Origin: Hyphomicrobiales bacterium
GTDB taxonomy: Bacteria; Pseudomonadota; Alphaproteobacteria; Rhizobiales; JAJFHB01
Direction of reading: 5' to 3'
Assembly: GCA_021775755.1 (NCBI GenBank)
Contig: JAJFHE010000033.1
Coordinates: forward strand, 248,001 to 312,000
DNA: 64,000 nucleotides
The position numbers and the translations under genes are program-made. The notes under the pieces were generated by a model. It did no database searches. It worked only from the letters and a program-made list of their open reading frames with translations, and had not been told where the DNA came from. Shown here one piece after another: positions 26,047 to 34,969 of the stretch. Positions within the stretch are counted from its first letter, which is position 1; the number at the start of each line of letters is the position of its first letter.

Positions 26047-28710
26047 TCAGAAGCTGAGCGACAGGTCGCGGTGATGCGACAGGCATGCCGCAACATCGGT
26101 CGCCCGATCGATGTCCAGACGCTCCTGCAGCCTGACGCCAATGGTGTCGCTGATCGACGCTTCATATGTGGCAAGGCCGGTGCCTATGCCGCTCGATGCC
26201 TGTTGCCGCCACACGACTTCGGCATCGTAGAGCTCAAGCGCTTCGGCAAGGAACCCGGCGGACGCCTCGCGGTCCGGCTCGTCGCCCTTCATCTTGCGCC
26301 GTGCCTTGGAAAGCTTCGCATTGATGGCGCTCGTACCTTCAACCGTGCGCAACAGATCCTGAACCGCCTTGATGGTTTCCATCGCCGGCTCCGACGCCTC
26401 GGCGGCTATCACCGATGAAAGGCCCGCGATATCATCTCTCATACCGCCCAGGGCCTCGGCGCCGTCAAGCAGATTGCCGAGCACCTCGACGGGTTCATAC
26501 GCGTCGTCGACATTCCGGCGGTAATCGCGCCGTGCCTTCTCCAACGCCTTTTCAAGTTCCAGATAGGCCGCACGCTCGCTCTCCCAGTTGGCGGGGACTT
26601 GCGCCTCGATCTGTTCGACATGCGCTTTGAGGGAGGCGATCTGCGCGTCCATATCGGCCAGTTGCTCTTCGGTCGATGCATCGTCGCCGGAAAGGCGCCG
26701 TCTGCGGCGTTCCAGCTTTTCGATGTCCGACGAGCTGCGGATGGCATCGCGTTGGATATTGCGCACATTGCCATGCAGTTCGCGGTAACCGGGCACGAAC
26801 TCTGCAAGCCTGGCCTCCGCCTCCCGCACCCCCGCGACGCGGTCGAATGTGGCGCGCGCGCGTTCGATGCCGGTTTCCAGATTGCCGCGGTGCTCATCGG
26901 GCAACGAGGAAAGATCGAGGGTCGCAAACCGATCGATACTGGTACGCAGTTCGTCGGCCCGCTCATCATAGGCGACGAATAGCTGATCTTCGAGGCAGAG
27001 CTGGAGCCGCGGGTTTTGCGGTGGTGGCGCAGTATCGGACGTTAGATAGACGCGATTCGGCAGGTAGTTCACGAGGCTTGGATACATGCCGACCACAGCA
27101 AGCCCCATGAGCTGAAGAATGATGAAGGGCACAACGCCCTTGTACATGGCGATCGTCGTCACATTTGGTGGTGCCACGCCTCGAAGATAGAACAGCGCAA
27201 AACCGAACGGTGGCGTCAGGAACGACGTCTGGATGTTCACACCGATCATCACGCCCAGCCAAACGGCGGTGACATTTGCGGAAGGATCGGCAAGCAGGAT
27301 TGGCGCAATGATCGGCACGACCACAACCGCGATTTCAATGAAATCCAGGAAGAAGCCGAGAAGAAAGATCACCGCCATGACAACGATGAACTTGCCCATG
27401 AACCCGCCCGGCAGACCGGTCAGGAAGTCGCGAACCAGTTCTTCGCCGCCGAACGCGCGAAATGCCGCGGTCAGCATCGCCGCGCCGAGCAGGATGATGA
27501 ACACTAAAGAACTCGTCTTGGCGGTCTCGACCATCACCCACATCAAGGTGTTTTCGGCCCTGTAGGCACGCCACGCACTCCAGAACACCGAAATCAGCAA
27601 AACCGTCACCGCAATGGCCGCCAGCGTGACGGCAAAGCTGTCTTCAGCGGTTGCAATATTCTTCACATTGATCGTGTAGGTGTTCAAAAGCAGAATGATC
27701 GCGACCACCGAACCGACCGCCAGAATGGCCGGCCAATACTGCCGGGGCTTACCCTCCTTAAGCCGGTAGCCCGCCATGATCATCGCGCCCACCGCACCGA
27801 TGGCACCGGCCTGGTTCACGGTTGCGATACCAGCGATGATTGACCCCAGAACCGCAACGATGAGGGTTAGAGGCGGCACCAGCACGACGAAAACGCGCAA
27901 CGCGAATTTCGTATCGTACTTGCCTTTGTAGGGCACTGGCGGCGCAAGCTTCGGCCGCAAAAGCGCAAGCACCAGGATATAGGCCATATAGATCCCGACC
28001 AGTACCATGCCGGGCAGGAAAGCGCCGAGGAACATATCGCCCGCACTCGTCGACGTCAGGCCGAGTTCAACCGGCAGCGACGTGTTGCCGGTAAGAGCCT
28101 TGAATTCCGCCGCGCGAATGGTGAGCGCCTGATCGGTTGCGCTCGAAAGCTGGTCGGCCAGAATGATCAGAACGATCGACGGCGGAATGATCTGGCCCAG
28201 TGTTCCGGACGCCGCGATCGTGCCGGTTGCGAGCGACTGCGAATAGTTGTTGCGCAGCATCACCGGGAGCGAGATCAGCCCCATCGCTATGACGGTCGCG
28301 CCCACAATGCCGGTCGTTGCCGCAAGCAGCGCGCCGACAAATACGACGGAAATACCGAGGCCGCCGGGAACCGGACCGAAAAGCTGTGCCATCGTCATCA
28401 GCAGATCTTCGGCGATCTTGGAGCGCTCCAGCATGATGCCCATGAAGACAAACAGCGGGATCGCAATCAAAGTATCTCGCTCAGGCTCCCAGTAAACGCC
28501 TCGGAAATTCGTCACCCCGGCATTGAGCCACTGAATGGGATCGCCTTGCGCAAAAAAGGCGCCCATTTCGCCGCCGAAGATGAGGCCGGCGATGGCGGCC
28601 AGCAGAATGGTCACGATCGCCGCACCCGGCAACGCGAAAGCCACCGGATAGCCCGACCCCAGGGCAGCCACCATGGTCACGATAAGGATTGCAAGAAACA
28701 GGAGTTCCAT
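26047..28710 (-). CDS. TRAP large permease with about 320-residue C-terminal coiled-coil extension
   Basis: Residues 1 to about 565 are a DctM/FcbT3-type permease: GATVIAMGLISLPVMLRNNY, GTLGQIIPPSIVLIILADQL and IQTSFLTPPFGFALFYLRGV. They carry the same mid-protein insertion as the second large permease. From about residue 566 (NPRLQLCLEDQLFVAYDERA) to 887 the chain is charged and helical, with long Arg/Glu/Asp-rich heptad-like stretches around residues 640-750. It lacks further membrane segments. One open frame covers all of it, so this is a fusion and not two genes. The role of the extension is unknown; a cytoplasmic regulatory or scaffold domain is possible. Standard DctM is about 430 residues. 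Confidence 0.88.
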   Translation of the reverse strand: MELLFLAILIVTMVAALGSGYPVAFALPGAAIVTILLAAIAGLIFGGEMGAFFAQGDPIQWLNAGVTNFRGVYWEPERDTLIAIPLFVFMGIMLERSKIAEDLLMTMAQLFGPVPGGLGISVVFVGALLAATTGIVGATVIAMGLISLPVMLRNNYSQSLATGTIAASGTLGQIIPPSIVLIILADQLSSATDQALTIRAAEFKALTGNTSLPVELGLTSTSAGDMFLGAFLPGMVLVGIYMAYILVLALLRPKLAPPVPYKGKYDTKFALRVFVVLVPPLTLIVAVLGSIIAGIATVNQAGAIGAVGAMIMAGYRLKEGKPRQYWPAILAVGSVVAIILLLNTYTINVKNIATAEDSFAVTLAAIAVTVLLISVFWSAWRAYRAENTLMWVMVETAKTSSLVFIILLGAAMLTAAFRAFGGEELVRDFLTGLPGGFMGKFIVVMAVIFLLGFFLDFIEIAVVVVPIIAPILLADPSANVTAVWLGVMIGVNIQTSFLTPPFGFALFYLRGVAPPNVTTIAMYKGVVPFIILQLMGLAVVGMYPSLVNYLPNRVYLTSDTAPPPQNPRLQLCLEDQLFVAYDERADELRTSIDRFATLDLSSLPDEHRGNLETGIERARATFDRVAGVREAEARLAEFVPGYRELHGNVRNIQRDAIRSSSDIEKLERRRRRLSGDDASTEEQLADMDAQIASLKAHVEQIEAQVPANWESERAAYLELEKALEKARRDYRRNVDDAYEPVEVLGNLLDGAEALGGMRDDIAGLSSVIAAEASEPAMETIKAVQDLLRTVEGTSAINAKLSKARRKMKGDEPDREASAGFLAEALELYDAEVVWRQQASSGIGTGLATYEASISDTIGVRLQERLDIDRATDVAACLSHHRDLSLSF

Positions 28711-28714
28711 GGGC

Positions 28715-29824
28715 CTACACTTCCGCCGTTTCAGGCGCGGTTGATGCCTCGTCTCCCGACCCCTCGTCCAGATCCGGCTCGCCTAGCAGGTCGGCGGCGC
28801 TGCTCAGGCAATAGCTCACGAATTGGATCAGCATGGTCAGGGCGTAGATCACCAGGAATCCCGCCATAAAGTATTTTACGAATAGTCCGAAACCGCTCTG
28901 CGTCACTTCGAAATTGAGGAGCGGCCCATTGATGACGTTGGTCTTGCCCCACATACCGCGCGTCAGGATTATCCAGCACAGCGGGATACCGAGGATCAGC
29001 GAACCGAAGAAGTTGGTAAGCGCTTTCCCGCGCCGGGTGAAGCTGGTGTAGAGGATGTCGACCCGAACATGACCTTCGGTTATCAGCGTATAAGCACTGG
29101 CAAACAGGAACAGCGCGCCATACCAGAACCGCACCAGATCAGCCATGAACGCCTGTTCATAAGAGAATACGAACCGTGCGATTACGATCTGCAGCTCGGC
29201 AATAACAATAAAAAACGCAAGCCAGACAAAGCCCAGTGTGCGTGTGAAAGCGGCGACAATGAACGACACGAGAATAAGCGGATAGTGGACATAGGTGCCG
29301 CGGAATGTCGAGCGGCCCAGGTCCTGCGCAAGATCCTCACCGACTATACCGGCCAACAGTTCCTCAACCCGGAGGAACGAAATCGCCATGTCGGCGAGTC
29401 CGATGAACAGCACACTCCAGAACGCACCGCGCGCAATATAGGCGGAAAACGCCGTCAGACGCTCCGCATCCTCGCGCAGGCCGCGATCGGGTGACCGCTG
29501 AACCAGCAAGACACTCAGCCCAATGACGACGAAGTAGAGAAGGAACTGAATCCACCCCTTCGTAACGTCACCAACCTCAAGCGGCGTACGCAGCGGCCCG
29601 AGCCCAAGCAGCTCATGGTGTGCAAAGAGCTGCGGAATGCCCGGCCAGTCCTGCCAGAAATTCAGATAATTGTTGAAAATGAAGAACAGGGCGGCTCCCA
29701 CCGTGGAAAGCCCGAGGGCACGCAGCACGAATACCTTGCCCGGCCCATTCGTCGCTTGTTCCCCCTGCGCAGGCGCCGCACCCTCATGCGCACCCGTCGC
29801 GATCTCTTCATACGACGGTGTCAT
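28715..29824 (-). CDS. TRAP small permease, long form
   Basis: 369 residues from ATG 29824 (a GTG at 29830 is nearer the AGGAA site and also possible). That is about twice a normal DctQ. The C-terminal half has the DctQ pattern RFWYGALFLFASAYTLITEG then HVRVDILYTSFTRRGKALTN. The N-terminal half adds membrane segments near 36-55, 90-108, 130-150 and 178-215. This long form belongs to the FcbT2-like group that accompanies mannitol/chloroaromatic-type TRAP receptors. It ends four bases before the 887-residue large permease. Confidence 0.85.
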   Translation of the reverse strand: MTPSYEEIATGAHEGAAPAQGEQATNGPGKVFVLRALGLSTVGAALFFIFNNYLNFWQDWPGIPQLFAHHELLGLGPLRTPLEVGDVTKGWIQFLLYFVVIGLSVLLVQRSPDRGLREDAERLTAFSAYIARGAFWSVLFIGLADMAISFLRVEELLAGIVGEDLAQDLGRSTFRGTYVHYPLILVSFIVAAFTRTLGFVWLAFFIVIAELQIVIARFVFSYEQAFMADLVRFWYGALFLFASAYTLITEGHVRVDILYTSFTRRGKALTNFFGSLILGIPLCWIILTRGMWGKTNVINGPLLNFEVTQSGFGLFVKYFMAGFLVIYALTMLIQFVSYCLSSAADLLGEPDLDEGSGDEASTAPETAEV

Positions 29825-29833
29825 TGTCACCAC

Positions 29834-29848
29834 TGGTTCCTGGAACCA
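29834..29848. promoter_or_regulatory. 15-base palindrome over the small-permease ribosome site
   Basis: TGGTTCC-T-GGAACCA is a perfect 7-bp-arm inverted repeat. On the minus-strand transcript it contains the AGGAA ribosome site of the long small permease, so folding could reduce its translation relative to the binding protein. Function is inferred. Confidence 0.3.
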
Positions 29849-29884
29849 CCGGCCCCTCGCCCGTGTTTCCTGTGTTCAGAAGTC

Positions 29885-29913
29885 GGGAAGCGGAGCAACT
29901 TGCTCCGCTTCCC
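29885..29913 (-). terminator. Strong hairpin between binding-protein and permease genes
   Basis: GGGAAGCGGAGCA (29885-29897) pairs perfectly with TGCTCCGCTTCCC (29901-29913), a 13-bp stem with a 3-base loop. It lies just after the dctP stop and has no T-run. Such hairpins typically attenuate read-through and stabilise the receptor mRNA. Confidence 0.6.
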
Positions 29914-29935
29914 CTGTTCGAGTGTCGTGGTGACG

Positions 29936-31027
29936 TCAGACGCCGAGCACGCGGTTGCGCTGGGCGATGTACGACTGAATCGTAAGCTTCGACCAGGCAC
30001 CAAGATCGGTACGCGCGGCACGGAAGCTGTCGTCGATACGATGGGCCAGTTCACTGTGATCGCGCACGGTTTCGAAGACTTCTTCGGAAGCTTCGAAGAA
30101 CGCATCATAAACGTCGTCGTTGAACTCGCGCAGCTGGACGCCCTGGTTTTCGACCAGATCCTTGAGCGCAGCACCCGACTTGGCGTTGTATTCCGCCATC
30201 ATCAGATCGTTCTCCTGCGACGCGGCGGCGTTGATCAGTGCCTGGTCGGTCTTCGACAGACCGCCCCACCAGGACGCGTTCATGCCGAATGCGAGCATCG
30301 AGCCCGGCTCGTGCATGCCCGGATAGTAGTAGTACTTGGCAGCTTCATAGAACTTCATGAAGCTGTCGTTCCACGGGCCGACCCACTCGGTCGCGTCGAT
30401 CGCGCCGGACACGAGGTTTTCGTAAATCTGGCCGCCCGGCAGCGATACCGGCGATGCGCCAAGCTTGGCCATGACGTCGCCGCCGAGGCCCGGAATACGC
30501 ATCTTCAGACCCTTGAGGTCGTCGGGTGAGTTGATTTCCTTGTTGAACCAGCCGCCCATCTGCACGCCGGTGTTGCCGGCAGCGAGGCACTTGAGGCCGA
30601 ATTCACCGGCCAGCTCATCCCACAATTCCTGTCCGCCACCGAAGTGGATCCAGGCGTTGATTTCGTCATAGGTGAGGCCGAACGGCACGGCTGTGAAGTA
30701 GCCCCAGCCAAGGTGCTTGCCCTTCCAGTAGTAGTCGGCAGCGTGATAGGCCTGCGCGTTGCCCGACGCCACTTCGTCGAACGAGTCGAATGCACCGACG
30801 CGCTCGCCGGCGGCGAAATACTCGACCTGAATGCGGCCGTCGCTCATGTCCGAAAGGTTCTGGGCAAGACGCTGCGCACCGGTTCCAAGACCCGGGAAGT
30901 CGCGCGGCCAGGTCGAAACCATGACCATTTCAACGCGTTCTTGCGCGATTGCCGGAGCGGCCAGCGTGGTCGCAGCCGCTGCACCGGTCGCAAGACCCGC
31001 ATTTTTGATGAATTTACGACGATCCAT
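29936..31027 (-). CDS. dctP: TRAP transporter substrate-binding protein, TakP/FcbT1-like
   Basis: The periplasmic receptor, 363 residues. The N-terminus MDRRKFIKNAG is a twin-arginine (Tat) signal with AIAQE cleavage near residue 29, so it is exported folded. GNTGVQMGGWF (Gln156), LKGLKMRIPG (Arg177) and IDATEWVGPWND (Trp215) match the 2-oxo-acid-binding TakP group, in which the conserved Arg holds the carboxylate. ATG at 31027 has GAGGGAGA upstream. It heads an operon of dctP, long dctQ, extended dctM, dctQ, dctM, SDR and acyl-CoA dehydrogenase. The ligand is probably a monocarboxylic or 2-oxo acid. Confidence 0.92.
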   Translation of the reverse strand: MDRRKFIKNAGLATGAAAATTLAAPAIAQERVEMVMVSTWPRDFPGLGTGAQRLAQNLSDMSDGRIQVEYFAAGERVGAFDSFDEVASGNAQAYHAADYYWKGKHLGWGYFTAVPFGLTYDEINAWIHFGGGQELWDELAGEFGLKCLAAGNTGVQMGGWFNKEINSPDDLKGLKMRIPGLGGDVMAKLGASPVSLPGGQIYENLVSGAIDATEWVGPWNDSFMKFYEAAKYYYYPGMHEPGSMLAFGMNASWWGGLSKTDQALINAAASQENDLMMAEYNAKSGAALKDLVENQGVQLREFNDDVYDAFFEASEEVFETVRDHSELAHRIDDSFRAARTDLGAWSKLTIQSYIAQRNRVLGV

Positions 31028-31367
31028 ATTTTGTGTCTCCCTCAAGGTTTCTTATTTTCGCACAGCGCGTTGCACGTGCAGCGAAATCGTTGATCGCCCG
31101 GCATATGGAACAGCGTCGTTAGTGCATGCTCACAAAGCCGGCATTCAACATGGCTGTCATTTAAAGACCATGAAGCATCAAATGACAAGCACAACCATTA
31201 AGCAGGTAGCCGCCGTTGGAACAGTGCGTTTCCCACGTTACGGATTGTTGCACATGAATTTTTCCGGTCCGGCGGCGAAGCAGTAAGCGCCGGTTTCCAT
31301 GCAGATCGAGATGGATTTGTGATCCGGTATGCAGTATCTCTTCGCGCAGTGACGCAGCTAGGGACAG
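31028..31367. promoter_or_regulatory. Divergent promoter region dctP / amidotransferase-like gene
   Basis: No gene is visible in these 340 bases. TGCACGTGCA at 31071-31080 is a perfect palindrome 44 bases before the dctP start and repeats the core seen before glpD. TGTCATTT (31155-31162) and AAATGACA (31180-31187) form an 8-bp inverted repeat with 17 bases between them. Both could be operators for the TRAP operon or the divergent gene. Confidence 0.4.
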
Positions 31368-32183
31368 ATGCAGCACATGACCAAAACACAAGCCGAACCA
31401 ACGCCTCTCATCGGCCTGCCCGCGGATGCGTTTACCCATGCAAAGCTGCCGTTTCACGGCGTTGGCGACAAATACGTGCGCGCCGTGGCAGAGGCCTGCC
31501 AGGCAACGCCCGTCATCATTCCAGCGCTGGGATCGCTGATCAGGCTGCCGCAGCTGATCGCCTCACTTGACGCAATAGTGATCACCGGATCAATCTCGAA
31601 CGTGCACCCGATGCGCTATGGCACGGCACCAACGCCCGCCGCCGAACCCTATGACGAATCCCGCGATGCCACATCGCTCGACCTCATCCGCATCACCCTT
31701 GACCACGCCATCCCGATGTTCTGCATCTGCCGTGGCATTCAGGAATTGAACGTCGCGCTTGGCGGAACCTTGCAGTCGGAAGTGCAAACCGTGCCCGGCA
31801 AACTCGATCACCGGGAAGTCGACAGCGAAAACCCGGACGTCCGTTATGGCCCGCAGCACAAGATCACGCTGGCGCCGGGCGGCGTGCTCGCGCAGATTCT
31901 CGATGCCAAGGAAATTGAAGTGAATTCGCTGCACCGCCAGGCCATCGCCCGCCTTGCGGCACCGCTGCAGGTCGAAGCCACCGCTTCCGATGGCACAATC
32001 GAAGCGGTGTCGGTGAAGAAGGCGGAGGACTTTGCACTCGGCGTCCAGTGGCACCCTGAGTACAAGGTTATGGACAATCCGCAATCCCTGCAGATGTTCG
32101 AGGCCTTTGGCGACGCGGCGCGGACGCGCGCCACTGCGCGGGCCCGGGGCGGCGTAGAGCCGGCTCAAGCTGTTTCCGCCTAA
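31368..32183 (+). CDS. Class-I glutamine amidotransferase-like hydrolase (peptidase C26, PuuD-like)
   Basis: 271 residues of the gamma-glutamyl-GABA hydrolase group, which cleaves gamma-glutamyl amides in putrescine breakdown. The nucleophile is Cys121 in MFCICRGIQELNVALGG, and the His-Glu pair is in GVQWHPEYK near residue 229. TGSISNVHPMRYG is the usual substrate loop. The start is uncertain between ATG 31368 and ATG 31377, since AGGGA is three and twelve bases away respectively. No other putrescine genes are adjacent. Its stop overlaps the convergent haloacid dehalogenase by four bases. Confidence 0.88.
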   Translation: MQHMTKTQAEPTPLIGLPADAFTHAKLPFHGVGDKYVRAVAEACQATPVIIPALGSLIRLPQLIASLDAIVITGSISNVHPMRYGTAPTPAAEPYDESRDATSLDLIRITLDHAIPMFCICRGIQELNVALGGTLQSEVQTVPGKLDHREVDSENPDVRYGPQHKITLAPGGVLAQILDAKEIEVNSLHRQAIARLAAPLQVEATASDGTIEAVSVKKAEDFALGVQWHPEYKVMDNPQSLQMFEAFGDAARTRATARARGGVEPAQAVSA

Positions 32184-32869
32184 AGTCCGACGATCGCGGG
32201 AAGATCGGTCAGGCTGTCGAGCAGCGCCAGCGGCCGGCCGGGTATATTGTCATCGCGCAGGCCAAATCGGTTGATGCGCGCCACTTGAAATCCGAAATTC
32301 GCTCCCGCCTGCGCGTCCCAGGTGTTGGCGGAGACGAAACAGATGTTGGGTGCCGAGGCAACGCCCATGCGCTCAACGGCCCGCGCGTAGACGCGCCCGT
32401 CCGGTTTGTAGATCCCGACCTCCTCGATAGAAATCACGTGGTCGAGAAGCGCGCCGAGCTCGCCGGAATCCACCGCACCGCCGAGCATCTTGGGACTGCC
32501 GTTCGACAGGATGCCCGTCTGCATGCCGCCATCCTTGAGAACCGTCAGCGCCGTGCGCGCGTCGTCATAGGTGTCGAGTGCGAAATAGAGCTTCATCAGA
32601 TCTTCCCGCAGGGCGGCATCGTCAATGCCGAAGAAGGCGAGGGCATAATCAAGTGCCTCGCCCGTGACCTGCCAGAAGTCCGCATGCGCGCCCATCAGAC
32701 TGCGCAGCCAAGTGTACTCAAGCTGTTTCTGGCGCCACAATTTCGACAGGTCATCCGCATTCTCGCCGATACGCGATGCCATTTGTGCGACCGGTGCGTG
32801 CACGTTGAACAAGGTGCCGTAGGCATCAAAGACGCAGGCCTCTATATCCTGCAATCGCACATCGCTCAT
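32180..32869 (-). CDS. (S)-2-haloacid dehalogenase, type II (HAD superfamily)
   Basis: It hydrolyses the carbon-halogen bond of 2-haloalkanoic acids to 2-hydroxy acids. 229 residues from ATG 32869, which has GGAGG upstream. The nucleophile Asp15 is in FDAYGTLFN, motif 2 is ILSNGSP, the conserved lysine is in [10 protein letters not shown], and [15 protein letters not shown] is the type-II dehalogenase signature. This signature separates it from general HAD phosphatases. It is divergent from the nitrile hydratase operon. Together with the haloalkane dehalogenase at 52.4 kb it suggests use of halogenated compounds. Confidence 0.88.
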   Translation of the reverse strand: MSDVRLQDIEACVFDAYGTLFNVHAPVAQMASRIGENADDLSKLWRQKQLEYTWLRSLMGAHADFWQVTGEALDYALAFFGIDDAALREDLMKLYFALDTYDDARTALTVLKDGGMQTGILSNGSPKMLGGAVDSGELGALLDHVISIEEVGIYKPDGRVYARAVERMGVASAPNICFVSANTWDAQAGANFGFQVARINRFGLRDDNIPGRPLALLDSLTDLPAIVGL

Positions 32870-33003
32870 GGCTTCCGCCCTCCCGTTGTTGGCGCGCCGC
32901 AACCGCTCACAATTTTGCAATCCGGGCTCGCCGCTGTGGCATTCCTCTAAGATGCAGTGGTAACATTGCAAATTCAATTGCACGTCAGCGAGAGTTCCAC
33001 ATC

Positions 33004-33645
33004 ATGGCACATGACCATTCCCACGATCATGACGAAGGCTCAGCCCTTTCCGATACGGCGCTGCGCGTGCGCGCGCTGGAATCGCTGCTTGTCGAGAAAG
33101 GCTATGTCGAACCGGAAGCCCTCGACGCCCTGATCGACATCTACGAGCACAAGGTCGGGCCGCGCAACGGCGCCGCGGTCGTCGCCAAGGCATGGAGCGA
33201 TCCGGATTATTATGCCCGGCTGATGGATGACGCCACGGCGGCAATCGCCGAACTGGATTTCACCGGCCGGCAGGGCGAACACATGGTTGTCGTCGAGAAT
33301 ACGCCGGATACTCACAACATGGTCGTGTGCACGTTGTGCTCTTGTTATCCCTGGCCAGTGCTCGGGCTGCCGCCGGTCTGGTACAAGTCACCGCCCTACC
33401 GCTCCCGCGCCGTTTCCGACCCGCGCGGCGTGCTTGCCGATTTCGGCGTGTCCCTCCCCGATGGAACCGCTGTCCGCGTCTGGGACTCAACAGCCGAAGT
33501 CCGCTACCTCGTGCTGCCAATGCGCCCCGACGGCACCGAGGGGTGGAGCGAGGAAGACCTTGCCGCCCTCGTCACCCGTGACGCCATGATCGGCACCGGA
33601 CTGTCGTTGACACCCGATCAGGCCGCCGCGGCGGCAGCGGAATGA
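33004..33645 (+). CDS. Nitrile hydratase alpha subunit, cobalt type
   Basis: It hydrates nitriles to amides. 213 residues with the metal site [10 protein letters not shown], cysteines 109, 112 and 114. In this family the two later cysteines are oxidised to sulfinic and sulfenic acid. Thr110 and the following Tyr indicate the cobalt type (the iron type has Ser and Thr). The N-terminus is His-rich ([10 protein letters not shown]), which may help metal handling. ATG at 33004 follows GCGAGAG. Its last codon overlaps the start of beta-1 (ATGA), so the four genes alpha, beta-1, beta-2 and activator are tightly coupled. Confidence 0.95.
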   Translation: MAHDHSHDHDEGSALSDTALRVRALESLLVEKGYVEPEALDALIDIYEHKVGPRNGAAVVAKAWSDPDYYARLMDDATAAIAELDFTGRQGEHMVVVENTPDTHNMVVCTLCSCYPWPVLGLPPVWYKSPPYRSRAVSDPRGVLADFGVSLPDGTAVRVWDSTAEVRYLVLPMRPDGTEGWSEEDLAALVTRDAMIGTGLSLTPDQAAAAAAE

Positions 33646-34313
33646 ACGGCATTCACGACATGGGCGGCATGCACGGGTTCGGACCCGTAGTACGCGAGGC
33701 CGGCGAGCCGGTGTTTCACGCAGATTGGGAACGGCGTGCGTTCGCCTTGATGTCGGTGACACCGGGGCCATGGAGCATAGATGAGGATCGTCACGCCTGC
33801 GAGGATCGGCCGCCGTCTGAATATCTGGCTCTGAGGTATTATGAAGTCTGGCTCTCGGCAATGCAGCGCCTGCTCCTCAGACACGCCATGATCACCGAGG
33901 CAGAGCTGCTCGAGGGGCGTGCGCTCACACCGCCTGTCGCCGGCATGTCGGCCATTACACGCGAGCAGGTCGGCGCCCTTGTGTACGACGCGGAAAAGCC
34001 CAATCGCACCACCGCCGCGCCAGCGATCTATTGTGTTGACGACGCGGTCAGGGCGCGGAACGTTCACCCGAGGGGACACACCCGGCTGCCGCGATATGCG
34101 CGCGGCGCCAAAGGACGCATCACGCGCATCCATGGCTGCCAGCCTTTCCCCGACACAAGCGCGCGCGGCGACGGCGAAGATCCGCAATGGCTGTATTGCG
34201 TGGAGTTTGCAGCCAGCGCCCTTTGGGGACGGGACGCACACGCCGATGACAGTGTTTGCATAGACATGTGGGAACCTTATCTGGAACCGGCGCACGGGGA
34301 GATTACACCATGA
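33642..34313 (+). CDS. Nitrile hydratase beta subunit 1 (divergent copy)
   Basis: 223 residues, starting [16 protein letters not shown] as NHase beta chains do. The two arginines that contact the oxidised cysteines in the family appear to be kept: [10 protein letters not shown] (first) and [11 protein letters not shown] (second). It is less canonical than the second copy: [12 protein letters not shown] replaces the usual GECP-x-LYTVRF, and an insertion-like HADDSV occurs near the C-terminus. It may be an alternative or accessory beta chain. It overlaps both neighbours by four bases. Confidence 0.88.
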   Translation: MNGIHDMGGMHGFGPVVREAGEPVFHADWERRAFALMSVTPGPWSIDEDRHACEDRPPSEYLALRYYEVWLSAMQRLLLRHAMITEAELLEGRALTPPVAGMSAITREQVGALVYDAEKPNRTTAAPAIYCVDDAVRARNVHPRGHTRLPRYARGAKGRITRIHGCQPFPDTSARGDGEDPQWLYCVEFAASALWGRDAHADDSVCIDMWEPYLEPAHGEITP

Positions 34314-34969
34314 ACGGTGCCCAGGATCTGGGCGGCATGCACGGCTTCGGACCGGTTGAACCCGAACCGGACGAGCCCGTGTTTCATGCCGCATGGGAAA
34401 GACAGTCCTTCGCCCTGACACTCGCGATGGGCTTCACCGGCCAGTGGAACATCGATGCATCGCGTCATGCACGCGAATCCCTGCCGCCGGCAGAGTACCT
34501 GTCGAGCAGCTATTATCGCATTTGGGCGCGTGGCCTTGAAACCCTGCTGCTTGAGCGCGGCCTTGTCAGCGAAGAAGAACTCGCTGGCGGAAAGAGCCTG
34601 AACAATGCCGGCAAGATTGCCCGCATTCTCATGGCGCCGGATGTCCAGAAGGTTCTGGCACATGGCGGCCCGGCGGAGCGCGAGACCAATTCAAAGCCTG
34701 TCTTCGCAGAGGGCGCGCATGTACGCGCCATCAACATGAACCCGGCCGGCCACACCCGCCTGCCGCGCTATGTTCGCGGCAAGAGAGGCATTGTCGAACG
34801 GATCCACGGCCACCATGTGTTTCCCGACGCAAACGCGCGCGGCGACGGCGAATGCCCGCGGTGGCTTTATTCGGTGCGCTTCGAGGCCGGCGAACTCTGG
34901 GGACCTGACGGCCGTAGCTCCGATGCCGTTTTCGTCGATCTTTGGGAGTCTTATCTCAATGCCGAATGA
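34310..34969 (+). CDS. Nitrile hydratase beta subunit 2 (canonical copy)
   Basis: 219 residues, again starting [36 protein letters not shown] and [14 protein letters not shown] keep the claw-setting arginines. GECPRWLYSVRFEAGELWGP is the standard C-terminal pattern. ATG at 34310 lies inside the beta-1 stop (ATGA). An in-frame upstream ATG at 34256 is inside beta-1 coding and is rejected. Two full-length tandem beta genes after one alpha gene is unusual; the normal unit is one alpha and one beta. Confidence 0.92.
   Translation: MNGAQDLGGMHGFGPVEPEPDEPVFHAAWERQSFALTLAMGFTGQWNIDASRHARESLPPAEYLSSSYYRIWARGLETLLLERGLVSEEELAGGKSLNNAGKIARILMAPDVQKVLAHGGPAERETNSKPVFAEGAHVRAINMNPAGHTRLPRYVRGKRGIVERIHGHHVFPDANARGDGECPRWLYSVRFEAGELWGPDGRSSDAVFVDLWESYLNAE

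Noticed and set aside
26047-28710. The 887-residue permease as two genes merged by a sequencing error
   Set aside because: No stop, ATG with ribosome site, or codon-usage break appears near the junction at about residue 565, so a single long protein is the simpler reading.
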